A stretch of DNA of 64,000 nt from Diplonema papillatum (GCA_030068145.1 JAPJBO010000260.1:62001-126000), one strand, 5' to 3'; positions 20,484 to 31,888 are shown, counted from the first letter of the stretch. The notes: generated by a model not told the origin, from the letters alone. Translations and numbers: made by a program.

Positions 20484-21416
20484 TCACGGATGGCTTGCCA
20501 AGTCTGCCTCCACCCGGCCTAGGAACGCCCGCAGCTTCGCAGCAGTTACAAAGAACTGCAGCTCCCGCTGTAACTCCTGGATGAGCTGAAACTCCTCGTC
20601 TTCGCCCACGGTACCAACGTCCCCAGGAATGCCCTGTCGGCACAGCATGCCGAGGACGTCTCCTTCTGCGTTCACAAGCGGCGAGCCCGAGTTCGCCGCA
20701 ATGACTCCTGGGTACAAGTCGGTTGCAAGCAACTTGCTCGTCGCCTTCACAACGACGCCCGTGTGGCGAGATGGTACCAGTTTGAACGGCGTGCCAGAGC
20801 TCAAGTTAAGGAAATCGCCCCGCCTCCTTGCCAGGTCGCCCATCACCTTTTCGTAATCATGAGCAAGGTCCATGGCTGTGATCGGAAGGTCGGCTTCATG
20901 GTGCGTGAGCATTGCATAGGAGCTGAAGCCCACTTTAGCGTCGGGATGTGGCGGGGGCAAATTCGGAACACGGAGGATGGTGCTGGGCATGCCCGCGTTT
21001 TCCTGGGTGCGGAGCAGTGCGCGCGAGTCTCGAGGCGCGAGGTGAAGCACCGCCACGTCATCCTTCACTTTTTCCGTAGCGTACACACGGGGCTGCGCGA
21101 GTGCTTCGAAGAGAATCTCGCCGCGATCGCCACGCACTTGCACTTGAACGCGGACGTCTTCATCTCTGATATCCTGCAAGTACTCTCCAGCTTTGCCATA
21201 GAGCTGTCGAAACAGCTGCGGCTGAGCCACGTGGCCACAACTCACAACGTGGAACAACGGCCCCTGCAGCGCCTTGTCTCCATTGGCAGAAACACTGCCC
21301 CCCAACCAGCCGGTGCCCCTACACGTCACAACCCATTCCCCCGACGAAGACCGACTCTCAGCAATCACGGCCACAGTTCCTCGACAGCCTATTCTGCAAG
21401 CTTGTCGCAAGCTCAT
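20484..21416 (-). CDS. Trypsin-like (chymotrypsin-fold) serine protease
   Basis: The only in-frame ATG is at 21416; upstream codons back to a TGA offer only GTG. The 310-residue product has the order expected of a Trypsin_2/HtrA-type domain. His62 lies in VVSCGHVA, Asp120 in KDDVAVLHL, and Ser243 in ANSGSPLVNAEGDVLGML, where the nucleophile precedes Gly-Ser-Pro-Leu. Spacing from Asp to Ser is normal. The N-terminus lacks a convincing signal peptide, and no PDZ domain or transmembrane anchor is visible, so cytosolic or nuclear action is plausible. The residues after Ser243 form a 50-residue, partly amphipathic, possibly coiled-coil tail (EEFQLIQELQRELQFF). Substrate unknown. No neighbouring gene gives context. 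Confidence 0.88.
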   Translation of the reverse strand: MSLRQACRIGCRGTVAVIAESRSSSGEWVVTCRGTGWLGGSVSANGDKALQGPLFHVVSCGHVAQPQLFRQLYGKAGEYLQDIRDEDVRVQVQVRGDRGEILFEALAQPRVYATEKVKDDVAVLHLAPRDSRALLRTQENAGMPSTILRVPNLPPPHPDAKVGFSSYAMLTHHEADLPITAMDLAHDYEKVMGDLARRRGDFLNLSSGTPFKLVPSRHTGVVVKATSKLLATDLYPGVIAANSGSPLVNAEGDVLGMLCRQGIPGDVGTVGEDEEFQLIQELQRELQFFVTAAKLRAFLGRVEADLASHP

Positions 21417-22560
21417 CACGCGCCCGCCCCTCCTCCTGCGCCGCCCCCGCTTTTGCACCTTTCAAAGAACATGATTCGCCCCGGCATCGTGGCCAACACG
21501 AGCTGCATCCCCCGTGCAGATCGTGTTGGCCACATGCCCCCCCAGGAAACCCCCTTGGCTTTCAATAAGTGACACGTGTCCCTCAGGCAGGAGGGATGAC
21601 GGCTCGATTTTGCGCATTCTAGAGCACGGTAGTCCTACCGTCCGTGGGACATGATCGCAAATGACCAAGGCACATTCACAACGCAGGAAGCGACTTCTGC
21701 GAGGCCGTTCACTTGAAGAAAACACTGGGTACAGAGGCTGGCATCCTGGCTGTGCGTGATTATCCACGATGTTGTTGCCACGCGCTAGGAATGAGCCACT
21801 TCGTTAACAGCAACTAGAAGCCTGATATCGCTCGTTCCGTGAAGAACAGCCGAACGCCAACCCAGACCTCTCTGCAAAGGCTCAGATTCCGCGTCGATGC
21901 TGGTCCGCCTGATACGGCACAAGACCAGTGCGGTGTTGAGCACGTACCATTCCAAGCCGTTCTTGCAATCCCTCTGGTTTCGCGAATGAGCCGCCTAGTC
22001 ACTGTCCTTTCATTCGAGAGATTGCTCTTGTCGCGCAAAGAACTGCGGCGTCGAAAGGAAAGGAGGAGCGCATAGCCAAAGGACGATATTTGAGTGGGGG
22101 AACTGGTGCGAAGGAGGGAGGTAAAATGTGTGGGACGGGGGCTTGGGCGAGGCAATTATAGCGAATTATATAGTGCGAGTGAGTCACGCGGGAGAGAAAA
22201 TTATGAGGAGCACGGGTAACTGGAGATGGGACGGAGCAAGGAGATTGGGGGTGTGTAAAAAGAAGGTTGAAAAGTTAGGATGCTTGGATGAGTTTTCGAG
22301 AATATGCCCGCTCTACTGCGGCTCCGTCCTCTTTCGATGGGCCATTGGTGCAGTAGCTAGGATGATGCTTGAGATTAACTCCCCCATAATACGAGACATG
22401 AGCGCAATTCGTTCCGAAAAAGAGGAGGGGGAGAGAGGATGGCTTGCAGTGCGAGGTGGAGAGACGCCTGTTATTATGTTTATTGGTGGGATTCTGTCCT
22501 TTTTTTCTGTGGCCGTCAATGCTCCCGCTAACCTCACTTTTAGTGAGGAATCCTGGGTTA
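21417..22560. other. Intergenic, no supported gene
   Basis: Open frames here are short and lack domains. The sequence from about 22080 to 22260 is purine-rich on the plus strand. I see no repeat shared with the rest of the window. Confidence 0.5.
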
Positions 22561-22639
22561 GGATTTTTTTTTTTTTCCTCCCCCGCTAGTCTCGCGTTTG
22601 GTGCAGCCTATTAGCTTCTGTTGCAGGGGGGCACCCAAG

Positions 22640-22775
22640 GGGGAGGTCCGGGGGGGCTCCGCCCCCCCCGGCGAACGGTACCAACGGGAAAAAGGTGAGG
22701 AATTCCTCATGAGGAATTCCTCACCCTCTTTTTTTCAGCCTCTTTTTTTTTTTGAGGAATTCCTCGCACTTTTTC
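22640..22775. repeat. GC palindrome and repeated GAGGAATTCCTC palindromes
   Basis: A GGGGGGCTCCGCCCCCC palindrome near 22650-22670 is followed by three copies of GAGGAATTCCTC between 22695 and 22770. The first two abut as TGAGGAATTCCTCATGAGG and the third follows two T runs. This looks like the terminus of a decayed foldback element. Confidence 0.6.
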
Positions 22776-22876
22776 GTTAGCGAGAGCACTGGTGGCCGTT
22801 GTTTTCCTCCCCCCTTTCCTAACTGCCGGTATGTTCCTAATCCCCGATGTTCAGAAGGTGCTGGGAGCCGCGAAAG

Positions 22877-23000
22877 TATACTGTTAGAAAAATATTTCGA
22901 GAGGCTGCTCTGTTCGAGGGGCACAATTTTCTCCCTGCATACTGTTGAACGCTTACACCCGGCACTGAACCCAGATGATAGGTCGTGTGGGTTTAGAGCT
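22877..23000 (+). repeat. Dispersed repeat family A, copy 3 (partial)
   Basis: Starts near AAAATATTTCGAGAGGCTGC and retains the GTTGAACGCTTACACCCGGC and GAACCCAGAT blocks. The 3' third is lost or too diverged to follow. Confidence 0.55.
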
Positions 23001-23164
23001 CATTTCCTCCACCAACCGAAAGTGGCTATGGCTTCGGATTGACAGACACCTGAGCGCCTTCGTATCAGCGAACGCTAATCGTCAGCAGACAGCTCCCTTT
23101 TCCTTTTGGCCGTGGGTGACTCCATGGTTAAATGTCATGAGCACGCATTAATTCGAGTTCATCC

Positions 23165-23897
23165 GTGCTTACAGCACAGGTTTGTTTATAGAGCAGATGC
23201 TCGCTTGAGAATCGGGTACTTTGAAAGGTTTGGCCAAACGACAGCAACACCCGTGCTTACAGCACAGGCTAAGAATTGGTTGGAGGGGGGGGTGATGATT
23301 CAGCTCCTATGCTTACAGCACAGGATAACTATTTCGGGGGGGTGGCTCTCATGCCTACAGCACAAGTTGCTTAATTTTCTTCAGTTTCGGCTGTGTGTCA
23401 TGCTACAGCACAGGTTTGCTTTTAGAGGGAAGCATGCTTGAGAGAATTCTCCGTCGTTCACGCACTCCTGAGACGCAAGCAATGAACGGAGAAAACACGA
23501 GAGGTAAAACTTTCCCCCGCGATCCAAGTGCGCACCGAGGTGTCCTAAGGGTCGTTTGTTTTACCTAGTAGAATTCCCCTGATAAATCAATAATCGGGGG
23601 TTTTGTGCTGCCGTCGTCTTTTTCTGTAGTTTCTTTTCTTTTTTTAGCGTTTATTGTGGTGTTTTTAGCGTTGTTTGTGGTCATAGAAGCTCACTTAAGA
23701 TTCCGGAATTTCAAACGTTTGGTCCAATGACAGCTACCCGTGCTTACAGCACAGGATCAATATGGCTTCCTTTTTTTGGGGGGGAAGGGACGCATGCTTA
23801 CAGCACAAGTTGATTAATTTTCTTCAGCTTCAGCTACCATGCTTACAGCACAGGTGAACCCGGGGTGCTGACTGGCTGGTTATGCTTACAGCACAGC
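23165..23897 (+). repeat. Nine interspersed copies of a 16-bp motif
   Basis: The motif (A/G)TGCTTACAGCACAGG occurs at 23165, 23254, 23310, 23351, 23399, 23740, 23794, 23839 and 23882, always on the plus strand, with unlike spacers of about 25-73 bp and one 325-bp gap. It contains the dyad TGCT-TAC-AGCA. Parts of the spacers are shared between the two clusters (TTAATTTTCTTCAG near 23370 and 23814; a CAATGACAGC-like block before the copies at 23254 and 23740), so the second cluster is an old duplication of the first. It is not a CRISPR array: eukaryotic context, irregular spacing and no cas genes. Confidence 0.8.
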
Positions 23898-23899
23898 TA

Positions 23900-25755
23900 C
23901 TTCTGTTGGCGGTCTCATGTATTGTGCAAGCCATGCGTACGAGCATGGGCTGCATTTGGCTGGTATCCCCCTGTCCGAAGCTCAGGCTATTCTTCCTCGC
24001 AAAAAAAAAGGGGACAAAAGCAAACACAAATCGCTAGCACAGAACGTAACGGGAGTAACCTCTGTTCCGTCATTTTCTCTTCCTCGTTTGTTCGTGTTCT
24101 TTTTTCCACGGTTGGCAGATACTAGTTACTATTAGAGATTTTAGACAGGACCCCCCCAGAAAAGGTGGATTTCTGAGGACTTTGATGGTGGGAGAGGGTG
24201 TGTGCTGAGTGCAGCTCACTGCTCACTGCGTCATTACGCGCCTTTTTCGAGCGCCTGAAATCGAGCCCAGAATTCTCCACGCCATTTGATGCTCACACAC
24301 GGAAGAAGCTCGCAAGAGTGAACGAGAAGGCCAATGCCGGCTACTCTGTACTGGTGGTACTTAAGGATTGTAGGACTTAAGGCCTATCGAGCCCACGTAG
24401 GAACTTTTGAATGGTCCACGAAACAGAAACACGGGTGGAGTTGCAGATACCTCAGCGAAGATCCAGCGAAGATCCCTTGCACCTGTCTACAATGCAGTTG
24501 CCTTGGGGGTTGGGCGGATCCCTAAGGAAATAGTCAAAAACTCTGGGGAAATCTCGCAAAACTTTCAAAGCGCAGTTATTGGGAAGGTTCGGCAAAAAAA
24601 GCTGATCGTCTCCTGTGTGGCAACCAGGGCCAATAACAAAAGCATGCAAGGCAACCGTAACATGACCGGAGTCGCGCCCACTAGGCATAGTGGCAAAAGA
24701 ATCGTACTATCGCAATTATCGCACGTGAGCTCTTGCAACGGATTAGAATCGTACCTATCGCTCATTCTCGCACGTGCGGTGAGCATAGGACAACGCGGCG
24801 TTCAAGTAGAGCTGAGCTGCAACGTACGTTTTACTCGAACATGAATGTTGGACGTTACTGAGTGATTACTACCCATGACTTTTCTGCAAGGACTACACCG
24901 TTGTCGACAATAACGTAATCCCGTGCGATAATGCGATATTCGTTATCGCATGCAAATCGTTTGCTACTAGGATGGGGGGGCATGTGACTGAGGAGTTTGT
25001 ACGTGCCGGGAGGATTAGCCTGCTAGTGAATGATAGTGAGCGAATACGATCGTCAGGCTAATCTTCTTCCCAACGCTGTCTGCGTTCTCTTTCGTGTTAA
25101 CACTGCATTGCGACTACGAAAAATAAGAATCGGGGAATGCTTTATGAGAACTTGGCGACTTGCCAGCAGATTCCGAAAATAGACTCACACTTAATAATCG
25201 TGATTACCTGCCGACCCGTGTTGTTTTCCTTTCATTCGGCGTTATTCGCTCAGCCATGTGACTGTTTTTTTGTGCGGTCGACGTTCCCCCCCCACCCCCC
25301 CTTAAGGCTTTAGCAGCTGGTTTCCCATTTTTCGAACGATTGCTACCCTCGATGTGCACAAGGCCGCACTGTCCTTTCTTTACATGGTACATGTTCCACC
25401 CTGAGCTTGAATCTATCTATCGATCTTGAATCTATGGGCTTTTTATTTTACTGCTGTCGCCCTGCCGATTGGCTCACCACTTTCAAATGGTGGCTGGTCT
25501 TCGAAGCACAGAGCCTTGTGCTCTGCCTTTCGTCCAACTACGTTCAAGAGGCACTACGACGGGAACGGCGGTATTGCGTGTATGTGTAAATGTTTTATTT
25601 TGTTTGAGATTCTTTTTACAAATGGGGATTTATTCAAAGTACTGGCACCGGGGAGCAGCTTTCAGACCGTTGTGCGAACAGTGGCCCCGCTATTTTCGCC
25701 ATAAACTTCTCACAGTCTCACTGAGGGAGTTGATGAATCACGAAAGTCGATAAGA
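23900..25755. other. Intergenic with imperfect palindromes
   Basis: No supported gene. 24926-24952 contains a GCGATAA...TTATCGC palindrome. 25013-25063 is a hairpin with arms GATTAGCCTG and CAGGCTAATC. A stretch at 24487-24545 (ATGCAGTTGCCTTGGGGG) resembles the flank of the small inverted-repeat element at 47085-47115. Confidence 0.5.
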
Positions 25756-25836
25756 GTTTTGGGTTAGAATGCAAAGAATCTGTAGCGATAATCTGCATCG
25801 CCGGCGGCGCGGTTATCTCTTCGCACGTGTGTCATG
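25756..25836 (+). repeat. Long terminal inverted repeat, left arm (partner 31114-31192)
   Basis: Starting GTTTTGGGTTAGAATGC, this arm matches the reverse complement of 31114-31192 over about 75 bp, including AAAGAATCTGT and TTATCTCTTCGCACGTG. The arms may bound a 5.4-kb element (25756-31192) that later collected other repeats, or may be two independent copies. A fragment of the arm recurs at 61324-61342. Confidence 0.65.
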
Positions 25837-25860
25837 CTTTCGCCTCTTTAGCTCGGCTTC

Positions 25861-26126
25861 ATCGTCGCGCTCAGGCGCGCGCTTGGTGTCGCTTCTCCTT
25901 CGACTGCTCGTCCAGGTTCATCGGTTGCGCACCGACTTCTGCTTCTTCACGGCGCTTGGGCGATGGCCGGGCTTCGATGGGCGCTCTTCTACGTCGTTTT
26001 GTTGTCGGCTCCGACGCAGAGTTCGTCCGCTTCTTCGCTCGCGTCGGTGCCGTCGATAAGAGCACTTCACACAGCCTCCAGGGTGTGGTGGGTTTAAAGA
26101 AACAATCGGTTTCCCACCATCCCTAA
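25861..26126 (-). pseudogene. Basic NLS-like coding relic, copy 1
   Basis: The minus strand keeps a frame (25871-26065) with KRTNSASEPTTKRRR, then PIEARPSPKRREEAE and QPMNLDEQSKE. The same segment lies in inverted orientation at 55108-55415, with about 4 amino-acid differences over 39 residues. The protein is Lys/Arg-rich and nuclear-looking. Outside this block the two copies lose similarity. No family recognised; a piece of a transposon-encoded or transposon-captured gene is likely. Confidence 0.5.
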
Positions 26127-27500
26127 CTCCCCGGTGACCTTGCCTAAGCCCGTTCTCCGGGTTAAGGCAGTCACACAACATTTGTGAACGATGGATGCTC
26201 GTTCTGTGACCAACAGCGACAAGTTTCCCGATACTAGAAAACGTTTCTAGGAACCAAGTAAGATCCTGGAAGCTTCGGCATGGGCAGTATTTGCATCCGT
26301 CTTCTCGTTTGAAGTGATGTTTCGTGGGTCTGTCCTCTGCACTTGGACATGGAGTTTGCGTGTAGCACGGATGGTTGAAGTGAACAGGGGGAAAACGAAC
26401 AAACACTTGGACGTATTCCCGGTCTGACGGATGCTGCTCCTTCGGACGGTGTGGCTGAAATGAGTCTGTGGTTTCGTTTCACTAACGTGGTACGGAGCAA
26501 AAAAAAAAATCACGCCCACGACACGATGACCGGCTTCGACTGAATTGTTCGAAGTTTGCCGACCCAAAGACACCGATTTAAAAATGACGACCTGCAGCTA
26601 CCGTATCCGAAGACGGTGTCCCACACCCCCGGAGAGTTTTTCCTTTGGTAATCGTTCAGGGCCAAAACCCCTGTAAAGTTTTCCAGGGCCCCGGGCCCCG
26701 GCCCCTGCACCCCCCCCCTACTGATTTTTCTTCTCCGAGGGACAAGTTCCCTTGTTCGGGATTCAATCAGTCAGTGTGCTTGACATTACCTGTCATGGAC
26801 AATTTCGTCTGCCCTCCCGCGACACCAGGCCACAACGCAGCCCCAAACCCTAAAAGGACCGATCTGGACAGACCAAGCGATTCCAGTGGGCTTACCGGAC
26901 AGGCTTCGGACTGGGCAAGCCCCTGAAAGAAATTCCCCCACTAAGAGGAGTCATTTCGCGGACACCTTAGGGTCCCTATAGCGTCCTTTTGGGGTCAGGC
27001 TCTTGTAGGGCCCTTTCTGGCGACCATGACTTGGTAGTTTTGGGGGCCATCGTGGTCCTGAGCTCCGGCGTGGGTGCTTAGGACTGGCGCCCTCCTGTTT
27101 GTCTCTGAAACGACGCTCGAACCAAGCAGGTAAAATAGGGCACGTCACTCGCACAACCGTGGCTGATACAAAACTAATGATGATGATGACGATGGTGATG
27201 ATGGCAAAAGACTTTCGTTGTGCCCGATCATTTCACGTAGCTGGATTCACGATGCAAGTGAAAACGCCACGGTTTGCGGCGACGAGCTTCTCATTTCCTT
27301 CCAACATTTCATGTTTGCTAAAGAAACACTCGACGTGGCTGCTAATACAATACAAAGGGACGCCGGATTAGCCCAAAGGGGGGGGGGGGGGGGGGTGCTG
27401 AAACTAAGCCTGAGACCCAAAACGAAGTTGCTAACCCTGGGTGGGGGTGGGTACCCCCCCCTCCTGGTGCACTGTGGACCTACTGTGGGACCCACCTTAG
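26127..27500. other. Intergenic, no supported gene
   Basis: Short unrelated open frames only. A C/G-rich patch lies at 26685-26725 and a GATGAT/GATGGT run at 27177-27205. A G homopolymer of about 18 starts near 27378. Confidence 0.45.
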
Positions 27501-27507
27501 CTAAATT

Positions 27508-27630
27508 CTCTAAGGTGAAATGGTGGAAAAAGTGGGTCAAAAATCTTTTTTTTTCGAGTGCTTTTTTGGGAGGATTTGGGCCAAAAAAAATTTTTTTTTC
27601 TTGGTCGCTGCTGAGGAAACCACCTTAGAG
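27508..27630. mobile_element. Miniature inverted-repeat element, copy 1
   Basis: This 123-bp unit begins CTCTAAGGTG and ends CACCTTAGAG, a perfect 10-bp terminal inverted repeat. The internal part is T- and A-run rich. A second copy of 135 bp is at 47115-47249 with the same ends and a similar interior. Confidence 0.65.
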
Positions 27631-27817
27631 CGGTCACCACCCTGCTGCACACAGGCCCTGCAGGAGGGGGGGGGGGTACCCACCCACCCCTCGTTGCCGT
27701 CCGGCTGACAACGATGCCGAGTTTAGGGGCCTTAGCATCAGCACTGGGGGGGGACCCACCCACCCCCAAATCTCCCGAGCCCGTGGGAATTTTTTTTTTT
27801 TTTTTTGAGTTTCCAAT

Positions 27818-29256
27818 TGGTTTTCTGTGAAATTCGGCCCGTTACATTGATGTGACAGTGGTTTTCCGTCAGATTCTGCCCATTACATCGATGTAACAGT
27901 GGTTTTCCGTCAAATTTGGGCCACTACATTGATGTAACAGTGGTTTTCGGTCAAACTTGGGCCATTACATTGATGTAACAGTGGTTTTCCGTCAAATTTG
28001 GCCATTACATTGATGTAACAGTGGTTTTCCGTCAGATTTGGCCATTACATTGATGTAACAGTGGTTTTCGGTCAAATTTGGCCATTACATTGATGTAACA
28101 GTGGTTTTCGGTCAAATTTGGCCCATTACATTGATGTAACAGTGGTTTTCGGTCAAATTTGGGCCATTACATTGATGTAACAGTGGTTTTCCGTCAAATT
28201 CTGCCCATTACATCGATGTAACAGTGGTTTTCGGTCAAATTTGGCCCATTACATTGATGTAACAGTGGTTTTCGGTCAGATTTGGGCCATTACATTGATG
28301 TAACAGTGGTTTTCCGTCAAATTCTGCCCATTACATCGATGTGACAGTGGTTTTCTGTCAAATTTGGGCCATTACATTGATGTAACAGTGGTTTTCGGTC
28401 AGATTCTGCCCATTACATTGATGTAACAGTGGTTTTCGGTCAGATTTGGGCCCATTACATTGATGTAACAGTGGTTTTCCGTCAGATTCTGCCCATTACA
28501 TCGATGTCACAGTGGTTTTCCGTCAAATTCTGCCCATTCCTTCGATGTACAGTGGTATTCGGTCAAATTTGGCCCATTACATTGATGTAACAGTGGTTTT
28601 CGGTCAGATTCTGCCCATTACATCGATGTAACAGTGGTTTTCTGTCAAATTTGGGCCATTACATTGATGTAACAGTGGTTTTCGGTCAAATTCTGCCCAT
28701 TACATTGATGTGACAGTGGTTTTCGGTCAGATTTGGCCCATTACATTGATGTAACAGTGGTTTTCGGTCAGATTTGGGCCATTACATTGATGTAACAGTG
28801 GTTTTCCGTCAATTCTGCCCATTACATCGATGTAACAGTGGTTTTCGGTCAAATTTTGGCCATTACATGATGTAACAGTGGTTTTCCGTCAAATTCTGCC
28901 CATTACATCGATGTACAGTGGTTTTCGGTCAAATTTGGGCCATTACATTGATGTAACAGTGGTTTTCCGTCAAATTCTGCCCATTACATCGATGTAACAG
29001 TGGTTTTCGGTCAAATTTGGGCCATTACATTGATGTAACAGTGGTTTTCCGTCAAATTTGGGCCATTACATTGATGTAACAGTGGTTTTCCGTGAAATTC
29101 GGCCATTACATTGATGTAACAGTGGTTTTCTGTGAAATTCGGCCCATTACAGTGATGTAACAGTGGTTTTCCGCCAGATTTGGCCCATTACATTGATGTA
29201 ACAGCGGTTTTCGGTCAGATTTGGGCCATTACATTGATGCAACAGTGGGTTTCCGT
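27818..29256. repeat. 42-bp satellite array, about 34 copies
   Basis: The unit alternates a palindromic core, TTACATTGATGTAA or TTACATCGATGTAA, with CAGTGGTTTTCxGTCAAATT and a TTGGCCC or CTGCCC variant. Units differ by 1-3 bp and small indels, so homogenisation is incomplete. The frame is not maintained, so the array is non-coding. G homopolymers flank both sides (about 27378, 27668 and 29301). Confidence 0.93.
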
Positions 29257-30235
29257 CGGAAAATCTTCATGCAGTTTTGGGGAAAAAATATTCCCACCAG
29301 AGGGGGGGGGGGGGGTCGTTGTTGTTGGTGATGGTTTTGTGGGATGAAGTAGGGGAAAGAAAATTTCTTTTTGCGGTGGTCTCCGCTGGCCTGGTAGTCC
29401 GTGCTACCTCCTTTCTTTTACACTCGTTCTCTTCTCTACTCACTACTGTACGTACTCTTTCGCTCTTTTTCTCTCTTTGGCTAGCCAAAACAAAAGACTT
29501 CTGCGACCGACACCACGAACACATTCGCAATGAATGTGGCCCTGGGCCCCCCACGTGCATACATGTTGAGCAGGGGTTGCCATGTAGCCCGTATCGGTCT
29601 AAGTCAACACTGTTACTTTCATGGGATGTTCACCGGGGAAGGGTCCGACCTAACCGTTAGTCAACAGCAACGTCGAAAAGGGGGAGGGGGAAAGAAGATA
29701 GAAAATCGGTGGGGTTGACAAGCTCGTAAGTGGTTGTTTGTAGATCAGTACAACCTTAAACTACGCCTAGCACACGGCCAGGCGGTCTTTAACGAACCTC
29801 CAGTACATTAAACGCAAGTCGGCAGGTCGTCATCAGACGCGGCACGAAAAGCAAACGTCGCCGACCACCAGAGGGGGGGGGGGGGGGGGGACCCACCCAC
29901 CAAAATTTTGGCGAAAGTAGTGGGCAGTTGGCCCGCCCGGGTAATAATCCGCTGTCCCAAACACAATCTAATTTTTTCTTTGCACACACCGTGTTTTTTC
30001 ACTCAGGATTTTTGACCTGTTGTCTTTGTGTCTTGTCGTGTAGGGGTAGACCCGCATGACCTCACGTTCGTTCAACACTGCGATCCGGTAGGTACAGCAC
30101 GTGGCGATCCCTTCGGTTCTTGTCTGGCAGCTTCGTCGAGCATTTCCTTCCCAAGCTGGCGTTTAATAGCCTTGTGTAAGGAAAAAGGAAAACGCGAGTG
30201 GTGCCGTCCGGCCTGGGTCATAGAAATGCCAGAGG
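29257..30235. other. Intergenic with two small dispersed repeats
   Basis: 29368-29445 (TGCGGTGG...TAGTCCGTGCTACCTCC) matches 43322-43380. 29998-30075 (TTCACTCAGGA...GGGGTAGACCCGC) matches 51188-51260. Another G run occurs at about 29872-29890. No gene. Confidence 0.55.
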
Positions 30236-30239
30236 CGGT

Positions 30240-30461
30240 TATAGCAGTAGTAGTAGTAGTAGTTTGAACTTGCTATGCAGCAACAATCTGTGACGATAGA
30301 CTGCACAATGTCGTCTGCCGAAGCAGCCGGCAGGCAGCAGGCGCAGGGGGCAGGTATTGCTTCTTCATGGAGACCCGCCCCCGGCAATCCCGACTGTCCA
30401 ATCACGGTCACGGAATGTGTGTGCCTATAGAGATGAGGTGGTTGACCAGGCCCCCACGAAG
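30240..30461 (+). pseudogene. Decayed coding repeat, copy 1 (partner 32070-32217)
   Basis: An ATG at 30308 opens a frame beginning MSSAEAAGRQQAQG that passes through PDCPITV and stops at a TAG near 30427. The shorter copy at 32070-32217 keeps PDCPTTVEKVCAYCDEVVDQ, where Cys spacing suggests a lost zinc-binding motif. Both copies start with a GTAGTAGT run and share GATGAGGTGGTTGACCAG. No family recognised. Confidence 0.4.
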
Positions 30462-31113
30462 CCTTATACACAACACGGCTACAGCACGAGGTTGCTGCGT
30501 GCACTCTCAGCCACCACAGGCCGGCTGCTAAGCAGCACTTCGTTCCACGTCGCGTCAAGTACATGATGCTGGCGGTTGGTGGGTCGGCGACCGCAGCTCA
30601 ATTAAGGCGCGGTCAACAGTGTCGCTGCGTGAAGGCCCCCCCGACGAGACCTCTACTGCGGTTATAGCAAAACCGTACACCGCGAGAGTAGGAGAAAGTA
30701 GAAAAGGAAAACTAGAGATTTCGTTGACCGCACTACCCTGATGAGCCCAAATCCTGGACGTGGTTTCAGGTGGCAAATTTGGCAAATGATCATGATCAGA
30801 AGGTCCTACTTGGGCGGTTCAGTTTCCTCACACATTGCATGAGGCCAGGGGATAAGCTTCTATATCCACATTTGGACCGTCGGTCAGAATTTGGAAAGGC
30901 CGCCGGAAAAAAAAAAAAAAAAATGGGACTACCGTGACTGCATCGTCCCCCAGGCGCCGGCAGCGGTGGCCAATGTGCAATTGGAGGGGCAACCACTGCA
31001 CCAGCAAAGGCTACAGAAGGAGTGCACGCAGGGGGAATCCCACTTCCCAGCACCAGTAGAAGTGGCCAGTTTGGATGCAAGTTGGACGGGCACGGGGGAA
31101 AGAACAACAGCTC
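30462..31113. other. Intergenic, no supported gene
   Basis: Contains an A run of about 18 at 30906-30923, possibly the tail of a retroposed sequence. No domain-bearing frame was found. Confidence 0.45.
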
Positions 31114-31192
31114 TGCATGACACATCACGTGCGAAGAGATAACCGCGGCGATGCAGATTATCGCCACAGATTCTTTGCATTCTGACCCAAAC
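31114..31192 (-). repeat. Long terminal inverted repeat, right arm (partner 25756-25836)
   Basis: Reads CACGTGCGAAGAGATAACCG through ACAGATTCTTTGCATTC to CCCAAAC, the reverse complement of the left arm with a few indels. Confidence 0.65.
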
Positions 31193-31208
31193 TATCTACC
31201 AGACAAAA

Positions 31209-31684
31209 TGCCAGGGATAAAACACATAGAAAGTCGAAAAATGAAGCGTCAAACAAGTCAATCGACCTTGCAAGGCTTTGTCACAAGTAAGAAGCCCAAA
31301 CCTGCTCCAAAGCCAGCAGACGAGCCGAAGGCTGTTCGCGAGGATGCAGACAAGGTACTGCGGATTCGGGTCGGCAGCTCCTGCTGTTGCTTACCTGCGA
31401 CTGGAGGGCAGGTGCAGGTTGAGGCCGGAGAGGAGGCAGAGACACCGGCAGGCGAGCCAACTCAGTGCAAAAATTGCAGAAAAACAGTGAAAACGCAAAA
31501 AAGCCGTTATCGGTCCAAATTTGGAAAATGGGCCGGAGACGAAGCTAATGCCCTGCATGAGGCTAAAAAAAAAAAAAAAAAAAAAAAAAAACTAGACACC
31601 TTGCCACCATTCGCAATGGTCTGTGTAGGCGGTCAGTCTTTTGCATCCGACCCCCCCTCCGCCCGCACCGTCACCCGAAAATAG
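31209..31684 (+). pseudogene. Short basic ORF with PIP-box-like N-terminus, A-tailed
   Basis: From the ATG at 31209 the frame encodes MPGIKHIESRKMKRQ, then QSTLQGFVTSKKPK, then a Pro/Glu-rich linker and a CKNC motif. It then runs into a 27-bp A run (31565-31591) that adds poly-Lys. QSTLQGFV resembles the PCNA-interacting box Q-x2-L-x2-F-aromatic, but the second aromatic is Val. The homopolymer inside the frame suggests that the real reading ended earlier and the A run is a retroposition tail. It is not a confident gene. Confidence 0.3.
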
Positions 31685-31821
31685 GGGTTACATCTCCCCT
31701 TCGCCATTTTGGCAATCGAGGAAAGCTATCGGTCGTAGAGATACGATCGAGGATTGCCCCTTTTGAGAGCTGAAGAATGAATAGAATGATCCTGCATCAA
31801 TCTAGGCTTGACACGATACAA

Positions 31822-31868
31822 TCTCTGGTATCGGGGAATCTCTGATTCGTTTTATTTTCCTCGGTCCA
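31822..31868 (+). repeat. Dispersed repeat family D (possible rDNA spacer)
   Basis: TCTCTGGTATCGGGGAATCT...CCTCGGTCCA matches 20021-20067 closely. It ends 20 bp before the 18S-like fragment, so the pair could be a piece of external transcribed spacer plus rRNA. Confidence 0.5.
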
Positions 31869-31888
31869 GTCTGGTTTGAGTGACAAGA

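Noticed and set aside
23165..23897. CRISPR array
   Set aside because: Repeat spacing runs from 41 to 341 bp, the repeat is only 16 bp, and context is eukaryotic without cas genes.
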